Source: JAJDAH01 sp964487605 (lineage in GTDB: Bacteria; Myxococcota_A; Polyangia; Polyangiales; Polyangiaceae). From it: DNA of 64,000 bases. The position numbers were made by a program, and so were the translations under genes. Shown one piece after another: positions 1 to 9,592 of the stretch. The stretch is from NCBI GenBank assembly GCA_964487605.1, contig CAZARU010000013.1, positions 1 through 64,000 on the forward strand. Reading direction: 5' to 3'. The notes beneath the pieces are model-generated. The model did not search any database. It was given only the letters and a program-made list of their open reading frames with translations, and had not been told where the DNA came from. Numbering within the stretch: position 1 is the stretch's first letter; each line of letters begins with the position of its first letter.

Positions 1-450
1 CGCCTTCGACTCCGCCGCAGGCTTCGTCTCTCCGGCCTCCCCCGGGTCGGTCAGCACGAAGGCGACCGCCGCGAGCCCCACCGCGCAGACGCCCACGGTG
101 AGCACCACCCACGGCCCCCGGCTTCGGACTCCGGGGCCGACCGAGACCACGGGAACCGAGGCCCGCCGCTCTTGTGCGACGAACGCGGCGCGCGCGTCCT
201 GCACCCGCTTGAGGCTCGGAACGGTGGCTGCGCGCGGATCGACCTCGGGTCTGACCTTCACGAGTTCGTTCTCGAGCGTGTCGTGGGCGGACGCCCGAGG
301 CGTCGGTCGCGGCGCGTGGTAGTCGCTCGCGTGATCGGGCGCCGCGAGTTCGGGATGGGGCGCGGCCGGCATCTCGAACGTGTCCCCCTCTTCGAGTGAA
401 GAGGCGCCCAGGCTCGACGACTCTCGCCCGTCCGGGTCCCCTGTGGCCAT
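1..450 (-). CDS. Single-pass membrane protein, N-terminal part (runs off window)
   Basis: The reading frame is open from an ATG at 448-450 to the window edge, giving 150 residues. The first ~112 residues are acidic and polar, rich in Pro, Ala and Ser, and look disordered and cytoplasmic. One strong hydrophobic segment follows at about residues 113-134 (begins PWVVLTVGVCAVG), then a polar, presumably periplasmic, stretch. This resembles the juxtamembrane parts of myxobacterial signalling or envelope proteins, but no domain can be named from the fragment. It is divergent from recC, with a 176-nt gap that probably holds both promoters. The function is unknown. Confidence 0.6.
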   Translation of the reverse strand, partial: MATGDPDGRESSSLGASSLEEGDTFEMPAAPHPELAAPDHASDYHAPRPTPRASAHDTLENELVKVRPEVDPRAATVPSLKRVQDARAAFVAQERRASVPVVSVGPGVRSRGPWVVLTVGVCAVGLAAVAFVLTDPGEAGETKPAAESKA

Positions 451-626
451 CGGGGTCGCGTCATATCCGAGCGGTGGCGCGGGGCAAAGTTCACAAGCCG
501 TCAACGAGTTGTCCACATCGTCGCGTAACGCCGGACGAACGACGTCAGCGGCGGGTCGGCAGCGGCGTGATCGACGGTCTATGCTGGCGCGTCGCGCCGA
601 GCGGGGGCGCGACCTTACGGCGCACC

Positions 627-3600
627 GTGAACACGCCCACGATCCAGCTCCACTCCAGCAATCGAACCGAAGCCCTGCTCGAAGCGCTGGCGTCGGTGGT
701 GTCGGTCCCCCTCGGTGACCCCCTGCAGCCGGAGATCGTCGTCGCGCAGGGCCGGGGCATGGCCGTGTGGCTGTCTCAAGAACTGTCACGGCGGCTCGGG
801 ATCTGGTCGAACGCGGAGCTCCACTATCCGCGACGACTCGTCCAGACCGTGTTCGACGCGGTCCTCGACGTCGAGGCCGCCGGCGCCTCCACGCCGACTC
901 GGGAGCACCTGCGCTGGTCGGTGCTCGCGGCGCTTCCGGGCTTGCTGAGCGAGCCCGAGTTCGCCGCGTTGGCCCGCTACGTCGCGAGCGAACACGACCC
1001 GACTCTCGCGTTTCAGCTCGCCGATCGGATCGCGCACGTCTTCGACCAGTACGTGACCTACCGCCCGGAGATGATCCGGGAATGGGAGCGCGGCACGGAC
1101 GACGACGCGCCGGCCGAACAGGTCTGGCAGCCGAAGCTCTGGCGCGCGCTCGCGGCGCGCGCCACGACGCCGCACCCCGCGGCTCTGGAGCGACGGTTCC
1201 ACGACGCGCTCTCGGGCAGCGCCGAGTTTTCGAAGCTCCCCCGGCGCCTGAGCGTGTTCGGCATCTCGAGCCTGCCGCCGCTCTACGTCCGGGCCCTCTT
1301 CGGGCTCGCGCGTCGAGTCGAGGTCCACTTGTTCCTACTCTCACCCTCCCGTGAGTTCTGGGAGGACCTCGTCACGCCGCGGGAGCGCCGACGGCTCCTC
1401 GCCTCGGACGGAGGCGACGCGCACCTTCACGTGGGGAATCCGCTGCTGGCGTCCCTCGGAAAGCTGGGACGCGATTTCCAGAGCGTGCTCGGCTCCGAGG
1501 CGGAAGCGCTGGGAGTGGCCCTCGTGGAGGCCGAAGGCGCGCGCTACGTCGATCCTCCGGGAACGACGGCGCTCGGTCGTCTCCAGGGCGACCTCCTCAC
1601 CCTGGAGGACCGCGCGACGAACGCGGCGCCAGCGTCGCTCCGAGGTTCCGGCACGCGGGCGCGACGCTCGCCGGCCGCTGCGCCGAGCGCACAGCTCGCC
1701 CTCGACTTCGGCGCGTCGCATCGAGCTCCCACCGGAACGGACACGCCTGTCCGGGCAGGCGCGCGGCCGAGGCTCGACGCGGCCGACGTGTCCCTGCGGC
1801 TGCACTCGTGCCACGGCCCCATGCGCGAAGTGGAGGTCCTGCACGACCAGCTCCTTCACCTGCTGTCGCTCGATGCGAACCTGCAGCCGCGGGACATCGT
1901 CGTGATGACTCCCTCCGTGGACGAGTACGCCCCGCTCATCGAGGCGGTGTTCCAGCGTGACCCTTCGGACGAGCGCTTCGTCCCCTACCGCATCGCCGAC
2001 AGGACGGTACGCAAGGAGAGCGCGGTGGTGGACGCGCTGCACCGCATCCTATCGCTGGTCGGTACCCGCGTGACCGCGCCGGACGTCATCGACCTCCTCG
2101 CCCTCGACGTGATTCACCGCAAGGTCGGGATCGACCCGACGGACCTGGACGCGGTGAAGGACTGGGTCGTCGCGACGGGCATCCGATGGGGCTTCGATGC
2201 CGAGCACCGAGCTCGCCATGGGCTGCCGCGTGACGACACCAACACCTGGCGCTTCGGCCTGGACCGACTGCTGCTGGGCTACGCCCTGCCGAGCCGTGGC
2301 CAGACGCTCTTCGAGGGAGTGCTGCCGTTCGACGAGATCGAAGGCCAGACCGCGGAGCTCGCGGGCCGGCTCGCCGAGGCGTGCACGCAGCTGTTCGACC
2401 ACCTCGACCGCCTGGAAGCGCCCCGGACGCTTCCAGCGTGGCGCGACGCCATCTCGGCGGCGCTCGACGCGCTGGTCGTCGGCGATCACTCCACGGCCTG
2501 GCAGGTGGAGCGCGTACGCGAAGGCCTCACGGCTCTCGTCGAGCAGGCCCGGGCTGCGGGCTTCTCCGGGGACGTCGATCGCGCCGTGATCCAGCGGCTG
2601 CTGGACGCAGAGATCGATGCCGGTCATCCGGCGCGGGGCTTTCTGGCCGGGGGCGTCACGTTCTGCGCGATGGTGCCGATGCGGAGCATTCCGTTCCGGG
2701 TAGTGGCGCTCCTGGGGATGAACGACGGAGCCTTCCCGCGCAGCTCGCGGCCCGTGGACTTCGACCTCATGGCTCGCTCCACGCCGCGCCCCGGCGACCG
2801 CTCGCGGCGCGACGACGATCGGTACCTGTTCCTCGAAGCGATGCTCGCGGCGCGCGACCACCTCATCATCACGTACACGGGACAGAGCCTCCGCGACAAC
2901 TCGTCGCTACCGCCGAGCGTGGTCGTCAGCGAGCTCCTCGACTACGTGACGGAGTCGTTCGACCCGCCAGGCGCTGGCTGGACGAGCGAGTCGGAGCGCG
3001 CGGAGGCGGTTCGCGCAGCGCTCGTCGTCACCCACCCGCTGCAGCCCTTCAGTCCGCGCTACTTCGACGGAGCCGAACCCGAGCGGCTCTTCAGCCATCA
3101 CACCGCGTACCTCGTGGGCGCGCGCGCCGTGGCGTCCCGCTCGGGGGCTGCTCGGCCGTTCTTCACGTGCCCGCTCCCCGCGCCCGAGGGCGTCGGCCCA
3201 ACGCGGGTCGTCACGCTCGCGGAACTCGTCGCGTTCTTCTCGGGACCGCTGACCCACCTCCTGAGGCGACGGCTGGGGCTGAACCTCCGGGACGAGGCGC
3301 TGGACGTGCCCGACGCGGACCCGCTGCAGCTCGACCACCTCGAGAGCTACGGCATCGGGCACCGCCTCCTGACGCTCGTGGCGTCGGGGTGCCCCGAGGC
3401 GGAGGCCGAGGCGCTCCTCAGGGGGAGCGGCCTTCTCCCCCGCGGCGCCCTCGGGCGGACGGAGCTGTCGAGCGTTTTCCCCGTCGTTCGCGCAATCGCC
3501 GGCGCCGCCGCCGAACACCGGACGGGCGATGCGCTGCCACCGTTCCATCTCCAGAGGGAGCTCCCGAGCGGCGTCATGGTCAGCGGCGAAATAGGCGGCG

Positions 3601-4091
3601 TGTGGCCCAGGGCCCTCGTCCGAGCACAGTACGCGAACGTCGCCGGCAAGCACCTGGTATCGGAGTGGGTTCGACACCTGGCGCTCTCCTGCTGCGAAGG
3701 CGGCCCGGGACTGGCCGTCATCGTGGGGCGCACCGAGGCGAAGGCGGCGACTCACGTCTTCTCGCGCGTCGCGAACCCCGAGGTCCACCTGGACGCGCTG
3801 GTGGGCGCCTACCTGGTGGGCCGCCAGGAACCCCTCCTGTTCTTCCCGTCGGCGAGCCTGACCTTCGCGCAGACCATGGCCGCCGGGGCAACCCTTCGCG
3901 AGGCACGCGACAGAGCGGCCGCCTCGCTCCGGGACGAGCTCAAGTTCGAACCGACGCTTCAGCGGCTGCTCGATGGCTACTCGCCCGGCGACGTTCCGCC
4001 CTGGGACACGTCACGGATGTCCGGTGGAACGTTCGAGGAGCTCGCCGTCTCGCTCGCCGGACCGCTCGCGGCGCACCTGGGGGACGGCTGA
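627..4091 (+). CDS. recC: RecBCD enzyme subunit RecC (exodeoxyribonuclease V gamma)
   Basis: RecC is the non-catalytic scaffold subunit of the RecBCD helicase-nuclease that processes double-strand breaks; in E. coli it scans for Chi. The product is 1154 residues, close to E. coli RecC (about 1120). Recognisable pieces are the N-terminal EIVVAQGRGMAVWL, the central YRIADRTVRKES and the hallmark CAMVPMRSIPFRVV/GMNDGAFPR around residue 680. The frame stays open upstream to 396, but homology begins at the GTG at 627 (VNTPTIQLHSSNRTE), so that start is chosen. It is the first gene of recC-recB-recD; its TGA overlaps the recB ATG by 1 nt, which suggests translational coupling. Confidence 0.93.
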   Translation: MNTPTIQLHSSNRTEALLEALASVVSVPLGDPLQPEIVVAQGRGMAVWLSQELSRRLGIWSNAELHYPRRLVQTVFDAVLDVEAAGASTPTREHLRWSVLAALPGLLSEPEFAALARYVASEHDPTLAFQLADRIAHVFDQYVTYRPEMIREWERGTDDDAPAEQVWQPKLWRALAARATTPHPAALERRFHDALSGSAEFSKLPRRLSVFGISSLPPLYVRALFGLARRVEVHLFLLSPSREFWEDLVTPRERRRLLASDGGDAHLHVGNPLLASLGKLGRDFQSVLGSEAEALGVALVEAEGARYVDPPGTTALGRLQGDLLTLEDRATNAAPASLRGSGTRARRSPAAAPSAQLALDFGASHRAPTGTDTPVRAGARPRLDAADVSLRLHSCHGPMREVEVLHDQLLHLLSLDANLQPRDIVVMTPSVDEYAPLIEAVFQRDPSDERFVPYRIADRTVRKESAVVDALHRILSLVGTRVTAPDVIDLLALDVIHRKVGIDPTDLDAVKDWVVATGIRWGFDAEHRARHGLPRDDTNTWRFGLDRLLLGYALPSRGQTLFEGVLPFDEIEGQTAELAGRLAEACTQLFDHLDRLEAPRTLPAWRDAISAALDALVVGDHSTAWQVERVREGLTALVEQARAAGFSGDVDRAVIQRLLDAEIDAGHPARGFLAGGVTFCAMVPMRSIPFRVVALLGMNDGAFPRSSRPVDFDLMARSTPRPGDRSRRDDDRYLFLEAMLAARDHLIITYTGQSLRDNSSLPPSVVVSELLDYVTESFDPPGAGWTSESERAEAVRAALVVTHPLQPFSPRYFDGAEPERLFSHHTAYLVGARAVASRSGAARPFFTCPLPAPEGVGPTRVVTLAELVAFFSGPLTHLLRRRLGLNLRDEALDVPDADPLQLDHLESYGIGHRLLTLVASGCPEAEAEALLRGSGLLPRGALGRTELSSVFPVVRAIAGAAAEHRTGDALPPFHLQRELPSGVMVSGEIGGVWPRALVRAQYANVAGKHLVSEWVRHLALSCCEGGPGLAVIVGRTEAKAATHVFSRVANPEVHLDALVGAYLVGRQEPLLFFPSASLTFAQTMAAGATLREARDRAAASLRDELKFEPTLQRLLDGYSPGDVPPWDTSRMSGGTFEELAVSLAGPLAAHLGDG

Positions 4092-7000
4092 TGGCGGACT
4101 TCGACGCGCTCACCGTCGACGTGGGGGGCACGCGCCTCGTCGAGGCCAGCGCGGGTACGGGGAAGACCCACGCGATCACGACGCTGGTGGTGCGCTTGCT
4201 CGTGGAGAAGCGCCTCCCCATCGGACGCATCCTCGTGGTCACCTTCACCGAGCCGGCCACGGCCGAGCTGCGTGACCGCGTCCGCGCGCGCATCCGCGAG
4301 GCCGCGCGAGCCTTCGGGCGAGGGACGACCGAGGACGCCGACCTGGCGGCGCTGGTCGCACGGAGCGGGGACCGGGCGGCCGACGCCCGGTGGCTCGAGG
4401 CCGCCCTCGACGAGTTCGACGACGCGGCCATCTCCACGATCCACGCCTTCTGTCAGCGCGTGCTCCACGAGGCCGCGATGATCAGCGGCGTTCCCTTCGA
4501 CGTGGAGCTCCTGACGGACGAGCGATCCCTCTTCGACGAGGAACTCGCCGATCTGTGGTCCACCGAGGCGAGCGCGCTCCCCGAGGAAGTTGCCGCCCGC
4601 ATCGGCATGAAGCTGAGCGACGCCAGAGGGTTCGCAGCCAAGGTGATCCGAGATGCCTCGGCGACGGTCGTACCGGAGCTCGGGGAGGTTCCGCCCATCG
4701 AGGGTCGCGAGCTGACGGATGCGCTCTGGCGCACGGCCAGCGCCGCGTACGATCGCGCTCGAGTGGTGGCCGCGCTCGACGGCGGCACGCTGGACGGGCG
4801 GAGGTACCGTCGCCCCTGGGTGGAGTCGTGGTGCGACCAGCTCGAAGCGAGCTTCGCGGACCCGTCCACACCCCTGAAGGACGACGTGCCGCCCCGCTTC
4901 ACGACGCACACGCTCGCTGCCGCGACGAAGCGCAACGCGCGCCCGCCGTCGCATCCCTTCTTCGACGCCTGGACCGCATGGCACTCCGCGCACGTCGCGC
5001 GAGAGGAGACGATCGACCTGCACGCGCTCGCGTTCCGTCACCGCGTGGCGACGTGGGTGCGGAGCGAGCACCCCAGACGCAAGGCCGCCGCGCGAGTCCT
5101 CTCGTTCGACGATCTGCTCGGGAGGGTCGCGGAAGCCCTGGCCGGACCGTCAGGGGGCGAGCTCGCCGAGGCCATCCGCCGCCGCCACCAGGCCGCGCTC
5201 ATCGACGAGTTCCAGGACACGGATCCGGTGCAGTACTCGATCTTCGAGTCCGTGTTCGGGCGGCCGACCTCCGAGGCCGAAGGCACGACGCTGTTCTTCA
5301 TCGGTGATCCGAAGCAGGCCATCTACTCTTTCCGCGGCGCAGACGTGTTCACGTACCTGCGCGCGTCGAGCGCGCTGCCACCGGACCGTCGTCACACCAT
5401 GGCCGTGAACCGGCGATCGGATCCGAAGCTCGTGCGGGCCATCTCCTCGCTCTTCCAGCGTTCGCGCTGGCCGTTCCGCCTCGCCGACATCGGTTTCCCG
5501 GACGTCACGGCGCGCCCGACGGCGACGGACGCCTACAGCGGCCCCGAAGGGCTCGGCTCCGAGCCCTTCGAGGTGCTGTTCGTTCCCAGGGACCGCGGGG
5601 GATCCCTGAGCGCCGTCGTTCCCGATCTGGTCGCCGCCGAGATCGCCCGGAGCATCGCCGGGGGCGCCAGGCTCGGCGGGGAGGCGGTCCACGCCGGACA
5701 CTTCGCCGTGCTGACCCGAACCAACGCGGAGGCGTTCCTGGTCCAGGCCGCGCTGCAGCGTGCATCCGTGCCGAGCGTGGTGCTAGGTGACAAGACCGTC
5801 TTCGAGCAGGACGAGGCCATCGAGATCCAGCGGCTCCTGAGCGCGGTGCTCGAGCCCGCGAGCGGCTCCACTCTCAGGTCCGCGCTGTGTACGAGCGCGC
5901 TCGGGCTGAATGCCGAGGAACTGGCGGCACTGGAGAGCGACGAGGTCGGGTGGGAGCTGTGGGTGGGCAGGTTCCGCGACTGGCAGACGACGTGGACCGA
6001 GCGGGGCTTCATCCAGATGATGCGCTCGCTCATGGACACCGGCGGAGTGCAGGGCCGGCTCCTCTCCCTCGACCGCGGCGAGCGGCGCATGACGAACTTC
6101 CTGCACCTGGTCGAGCTGCTCCACACCGCGGCCACCGACCTGCACCTCGGACCGACGGCGCTGCTCCACTGGCTCGAACGGCAGCGACACATCGACGAGT
6201 ACGCGGCGGACGCCGTGCAGATTCGCCTGGAGAGCGACGCGAGCGCCGTGAAGATCACGACGGTACACAAGAGCAAGGGGCTGCAGTACCCGATCGTGTA
6301 CTGCCCGTACGCGTGGCGCAGCTCGTTCATCCATCCGGCCGACAAGTGGTCCATCCCGTTCCACGACGCCCAGAGGCGCACACTCATCGACGTGAGCGGC
6401 GACAGGCACAACGCGAACCACGCGGCGAGCCAGCTCGAGCGCTTCGACGAGGACCTTCGCCTGCTCTACGTCGCGCTCACGCGTGCCCGGCACAAGGCGA
6501 CGATCGTGTGGGGCGCCGCTGAGAAGAGCCAGGCTCCCGCGCTCGGGTACCTGCTCTCCAGGGCCTTCCTGGACGGCACGGCTCCCGCCTCCCTCGACGA
6601 CGCGACCGCTGCGAGCCGGAACAAGGAAGACGCCGCGCTCCTGGCGGACTTGAAGGACCTCCGCGACGGCGCTCCGGACTGCATCGCGGTGAGGACGGTG
6701 ACGGGCGCGGAGGCCGCCGAACCGCTCCCACGAGCGCCTTCGCCACCGAAGCTGTCCGCGCGGCGATTCGAGCGATCGGTGGACACGTGGTGGCGCACGG
6801 CGAGCTTCTCCCAGCTCACCGCGCAGCACGGCGGCGTCCAGCTGGACCTGGCAGAGGGTCGCGACCGCGACGAACACGCGCTCGCGTCCGCGGGCGCCGA
6901 AGGGGAGCCTCGCGGACAGGAGCACGTTCCACGCACCCCGGTCGAGGACTCGGGTCCGCGGATCGTCCTCGCCGAGTTCCCACGGGGTGCCAAGGCCGGC

Positions 7001-7741
7001 AACTTCTTTCACGACGTCCTCGAGCACCTCGATTTCACGGACGCTCCGGCGCATCTCGAGTCGCTGACGGCAGAGAAGCTCCGCGCCCACGGCTTCTCCG
7101 CAGACCTGACGGCGCTGGCCGCTTCGGCGGTGCTGGACGCGATTCGAACGCCCCTGGACGACGCAGGCCTGCGCCTCGCCGACGTGGCGCGGAGCCAGCG
7201 ACTCGACGAACTCGAGTTCCATCTGCCCGTGGCCAGCCGTGCGGGAGAGCGGGACCAGCTCACCCTCGGGAGTCTGTCGCAGAAGAAGCTCGCCGCGGTG
7301 TTCCGGGATCACCCGAGTCCGTGGGTTCCGGAGAGTTACGCCGAGCGAGTCGGCAAGCTGCGATTCTTGCCCGTACGAGGTCATCTGAAGGGATACATCG
7401 ATCTCGTGTTCGTCCACCGCGACCGCTGGTACGTCGTGGACTACAAGACCAACCACCTGGGGGACGGCCTGGGCTCCTACGCGCGCGCCCACCTGCCCGA
7501 GGCGCTCGCGCACAGTCACTACTTCCTGCAGTACCACCTCTACGCGCTGGCGGTTCATCGCTACCTGGGGTTCCGCAAGGCCGGCTACGACTACGGTCGC
7601 GACTTCGGCGGCGTCTTCTACCTGTTCCTGAAGGGAATGACGCCGGCGACCGGGCCCACGCACGGTGTCTTCTTCGAGAAGCCTCCGCTCCGACGTCTCG
7701 AAGCGCTCTCGCGCCTGCTCGACGACCCGAGGGACGCGTGA
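4091..7741 (+). CDS. recB: RecBCD enzyme subunit RecB (helicase-nuclease, exodeoxyribonuclease V beta)
   Basis: RecB is the 3'-5' SF1 helicase and only nuclease of RecBCD, in the cytoplasm. The product is 1216 residues. Visible motifs are Walker A ASAGTGKT (residues 19-26), motif II LIDEFQDTD (about 370), motif III GDPKQAIYSFRGAD, KITTVHKSKGLQYP and LYVALTRAR. The C-terminal nuclease keeps GYIDLVF and VVDYKTN. Its Asp1104, Asp1117 and Lys1119 have the same 13- and 2-residue spacing as E. coli Asp1067, Asp1080 and Lys1082, so both activities should be intact. It starts inside the recC stop (ATGA-type overlap) and its stop overlaps the recD GTG by 4 nt. Confidence 0.95.
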   Translation: MADFDALTVDVGGTRLVEASAGTGKTHAITTLVVRLLVEKRLPIGRILVVTFTEPATAELRDRVRARIREAARAFGRGTTEDADLAALVARSGDRAADARWLEAALDEFDDAAISTIHAFCQRVLHEAAMISGVPFDVELLTDERSLFDEELADLWSTEASALPEEVAARIGMKLSDARGFAAKVIRDASATVVPELGEVPPIEGRELTDALWRTASAAYDRARVVAALDGGTLDGRRYRRPWVESWCDQLEASFADPSTPLKDDVPPRFTTHTLAAATKRNARPPSHPFFDAWTAWHSAHVAREETIDLHALAFRHRVATWVRSEHPRRKAAARVLSFDDLLGRVAEALAGPSGGELAEAIRRRHQAALIDEFQDTDPVQYSIFESVFGRPTSEAEGTTLFFIGDPKQAIYSFRGADVFTYLRASSALPPDRRHTMAVNRRSDPKLVRAISSLFQRSRWPFRLADIGFPDVTARPTATDAYSGPEGLGSEPFEVLFVPRDRGGSLSAVVPDLVAAEIARSIAGGARLGGEAVHAGHFAVLTRTNAEAFLVQAALQRASVPSVVLGDKTVFEQDEAIEIQRLLSAVLEPASGSTLRSALCTSALGLNAEELAALESDEVGWELWVGRFRDWQTTWTERGFIQMMRSLMDTGGVQGRLLSLDRGERRMTNFLHLVELLHTAATDLHLGPTALLHWLERQRHIDEYAADAVQIRLESDASAVKITTVHKSKGLQYPIVYCPYAWRSSFIHPADKWSIPFHDAQRRTLIDVSGDRHNANHAASQLERFDEDLRLLYVALTRARHKATIVWGAAEKSQAPALGYLLSRAFLDGTAPASLDDATAASRNKEDAALLADLKDLRDGAPDCIAVRTVTGAEAAEPLPRAPSPPKLSARRFERSVDTWWRTASFSQLTAQHGGVQLDLAEGRDRDEHALASAGAEGEPRGQEHVPRTPVEDSGPRIVLAEFPRGAKAGNFFHDVLEHLDFTDAPAHLESLTAEKLRAHGFSADLTALAASAVLDAIRTPLDDAGLRLADVARSQRLDELEFHLPVASRAGERDQLTLGSLSQKKLAAVFRDHPSPWVPESYAERVGKLRFLPVRGHLKGYIDLVFVHRDRWYVVDYKTNHLGDGLGSYARAHLPEALAHSHYFLQYHLYALAVHRYLGFRKAGYDYGRDFGGVFYLFLKGMTPATGPTHGVFFEKPPLRRLEALSRLLDDPRDA

Positions 7742-9588
7742 GCGACGTCCTCGACGCCCTCGCGCGCCGCGGAGTCCTGTCGCTCCTCGACAAGCACTTC
7801 GCGCTCTCGGCCGCCCGCATCGGCGGGGAGAGGGATGCGGCGGTGATCCTCGGCGCGGCCTTCGCGAGCCGGGCGGTCCAGCGAGGGCACGTCTGCGTCG
7901 ACCTGAACCGCCTCGCGACCGCTGCCCTGCTCGACGACGACGAACAGCCGGTCACCGACGTGGCGTTGCCACCCGTGAACGACTGGCTGCGGGCACTCTC
8001 GCAGAGCCCTCTGGTCGCCGCACCTGGTGAGGAACGCGCCACACCGCTCGTCCTCGACGATCGAGGACGGCTCTACCTGTGGCGTTACTTCGACTACCAG
8101 ACGCGCCTGGCACGGCGCCTCGGCGCTCTCGTCGCCTCCGAGGCGGATGCGGACGATTCACTGCTCGCGAGCGGGCTCGCGCGCCTCTTCGACGGAGCGA
8201 CCGCCGGCGAGGCCGACCCGCAGCGCATCGCCGCGGCCCTCGCGGTGCTGGGGCGCTTCGCCGTCATTTCCGGAGGGCCGGGAACCGGCAAGACGCACAC
8301 GGTGGTGAAGGTGCTGGCGCTCATTCACGAGCAGCACGCCGCCCGACGCGAGCGCTGCCGTCTGCTTCTGGTGGCCCCCACGGGCAAGGCGGCGCAACGC
8401 CTCGCAGAGTCCGTGGGCCGCAGTCTGGGCGAGCTCGGCCTCGACGAAGTCGCTCGCTCCGCGCTGAGCGTTCAGCCGTCCACCATTCACAAGGCGCTAG
8501 GCTGGCTCCCGAGGACGCCGACGCGGTTCTTCCACGACGCCGAGAACCCGCTCCCGGCCGAGGTGGTGCTCTGCGACGAAGCGTCCATGGTCGATCTGGC
8601 GCTCATGACCAAGCTCGCGGAGGCCATCCCACCGACGGGCAGGTTCGTGCTCCTCGGCGATCGCGATCAGCTCGCGTCCGTGGAGGCCGGGGCCATCCTG
8701 GGCGACCTGTACCACGCCGAGGCCGACCATCGGTACTCGGCGAAGGTCGCGGAGCGCCTCGAGCGCGCGGTGGGGTTCGCCGTCGCCGCCACGTCGCGCA
8801 AGACGCGCGGGATCGCCGACTGCATGGTGCACTTCGAGAAGAGCTACCGCTACGCGAACGACAGCGGCATCGGCGCCGTCGCGCGCGCCGTGAATGCCGG
8901 TGACGAGGCCGCGGTCCTGTCGGCGCTCGACGGCACGAACCCCGACGTGCGACTCGCCGTGACGGAGGACGAGAGGACGCTGATCGAGCGCCTGCGAGCG
9001 CCCGTCGTCGAGGGCTACGCGGTGCTCGCGGCGATCGCCCAGCCACGAGCGAAGCTCGACGCCCTCGATCGGTTTCGCGTGCTTTGTGCCCACCGCAGGG
9101 GGCCGTTCGGGGCCCAGCGAGTCAACGCCGTCATCGGGAAGCTCCTGGAAGGGGCGGGCCTGGCGCCCACGGGCGACCTGTACGAAGGACGGCCCATCAT
9201 CGTGACGCAGAACGATCACCAGCTGGGACTAATGAACGGGGACGTGGGCGTCTTCGCTCGAGACGAGTCGGGCCGGCTGAAGGCGTTCTTCTCCACACCG
9301 ACGCGCGCGCTCCGGAGCTTTTCTCCCGCGAGGCTGCCCCCGGTGGACACGGTCTTCGCCATGACGGTCCACAAGAGCCAAGGCTCCGAGTTCGACTCCG
9401 TCGTGCTGGTCCTCCCGGCGAAGCCGTCACCCATCGTCACGCGCGAACTGCTCTACACGGGTGTCACGCGCGCCCGCAAGAGCGTGCTCGTGACGGCGAC
9501 CGAGGACGTCGTGCGCCACGCGGTGCGCACGCGCATCGAGCGCGCCTCGGGGCTCCGGGACGCGCTCTGGGGCAACACCGGCGCGTGA
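7738..9588 (+). CDS. recD: RecBCD enzyme subunit RecD (exodeoxyribonuclease V alpha)
   Basis: RecD is the 5'-3' SF1B helicase motor of RecBCD. The product is 616 residues (E. coli 608). Visible motifs are Walker A GGPGTGKT (about 179-186), motif II LCDEASMVD, motif III LLGDRDQLASVEAG, motif V/VI FAMTVHKSQGSEFD and LYTGVTRAR. The GTG at 7738 is preferred because it overlaps the recB stop by 4 nt and gives the family length; the frame is open further upstream only as a shadow inside recB. The short arginine-finger region and the N-terminal helical domain (ALARRGVLSLLDKHFAL) fit classical RecD rather than RecD2. It ends 4 nt before a convergent gene. Confidence 0.95.
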   Translation: MSDVLDALARRGVLSLLDKHFALSAARIGGERDAAVILGAAFASRAVQRGHVCVDLNRLATAALLDDDEQPVTDVALPPVNDWLRALSQSPLVAAPGEERATPLVLDDRGRLYLWRYFDYQTRLARRLGALVASEADADDSLLASGLARLFDGATAGEADPQRIAAALAVLGRFAVISGGPGTGKTHTVVKVLALIHEQHAARRERCRLLLVAPTGKAAQRLAESVGRSLGELGLDEVARSALSVQPSTIHKALGWLPRTPTRFFHDAENPLPAEVVLCDEASMVDLALMTKLAEAIPPTGRFVLLGDRDQLASVEAGAILGDLYHAEADHRYSAKVAERLERAVGFAVAATSRKTRGIADCMVHFEKSYRYANDSGIGAVARAVNAGDEAAVLSALDGTNPDVRLAVTEDERTLIERLRAPVVEGYAVLAAIAQPRAKLDALDRFRVLCAHRRGPFGAQRVNAVIGKLLEGAGLAPTGDLYEGRPIIVTQNDHQLGLMNGDVGVFARDESGRLKAFFSTPTRALRSFSPARLPPVDTVFAMTVHKSQGSEFDSVVLVLPAKPSPIVTRELLYTGVTRARKSVLVTATEDVVRHAVRTRIERASGLRDALWGNTGA

Positions 9589-9592
9589 CGCT

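Noticed and set aside
5783..7663. 626-codon open frame antisense to recB
   Set aside because: It lies wholly within recB, whose motifs are clear, and has shadow-type composition.
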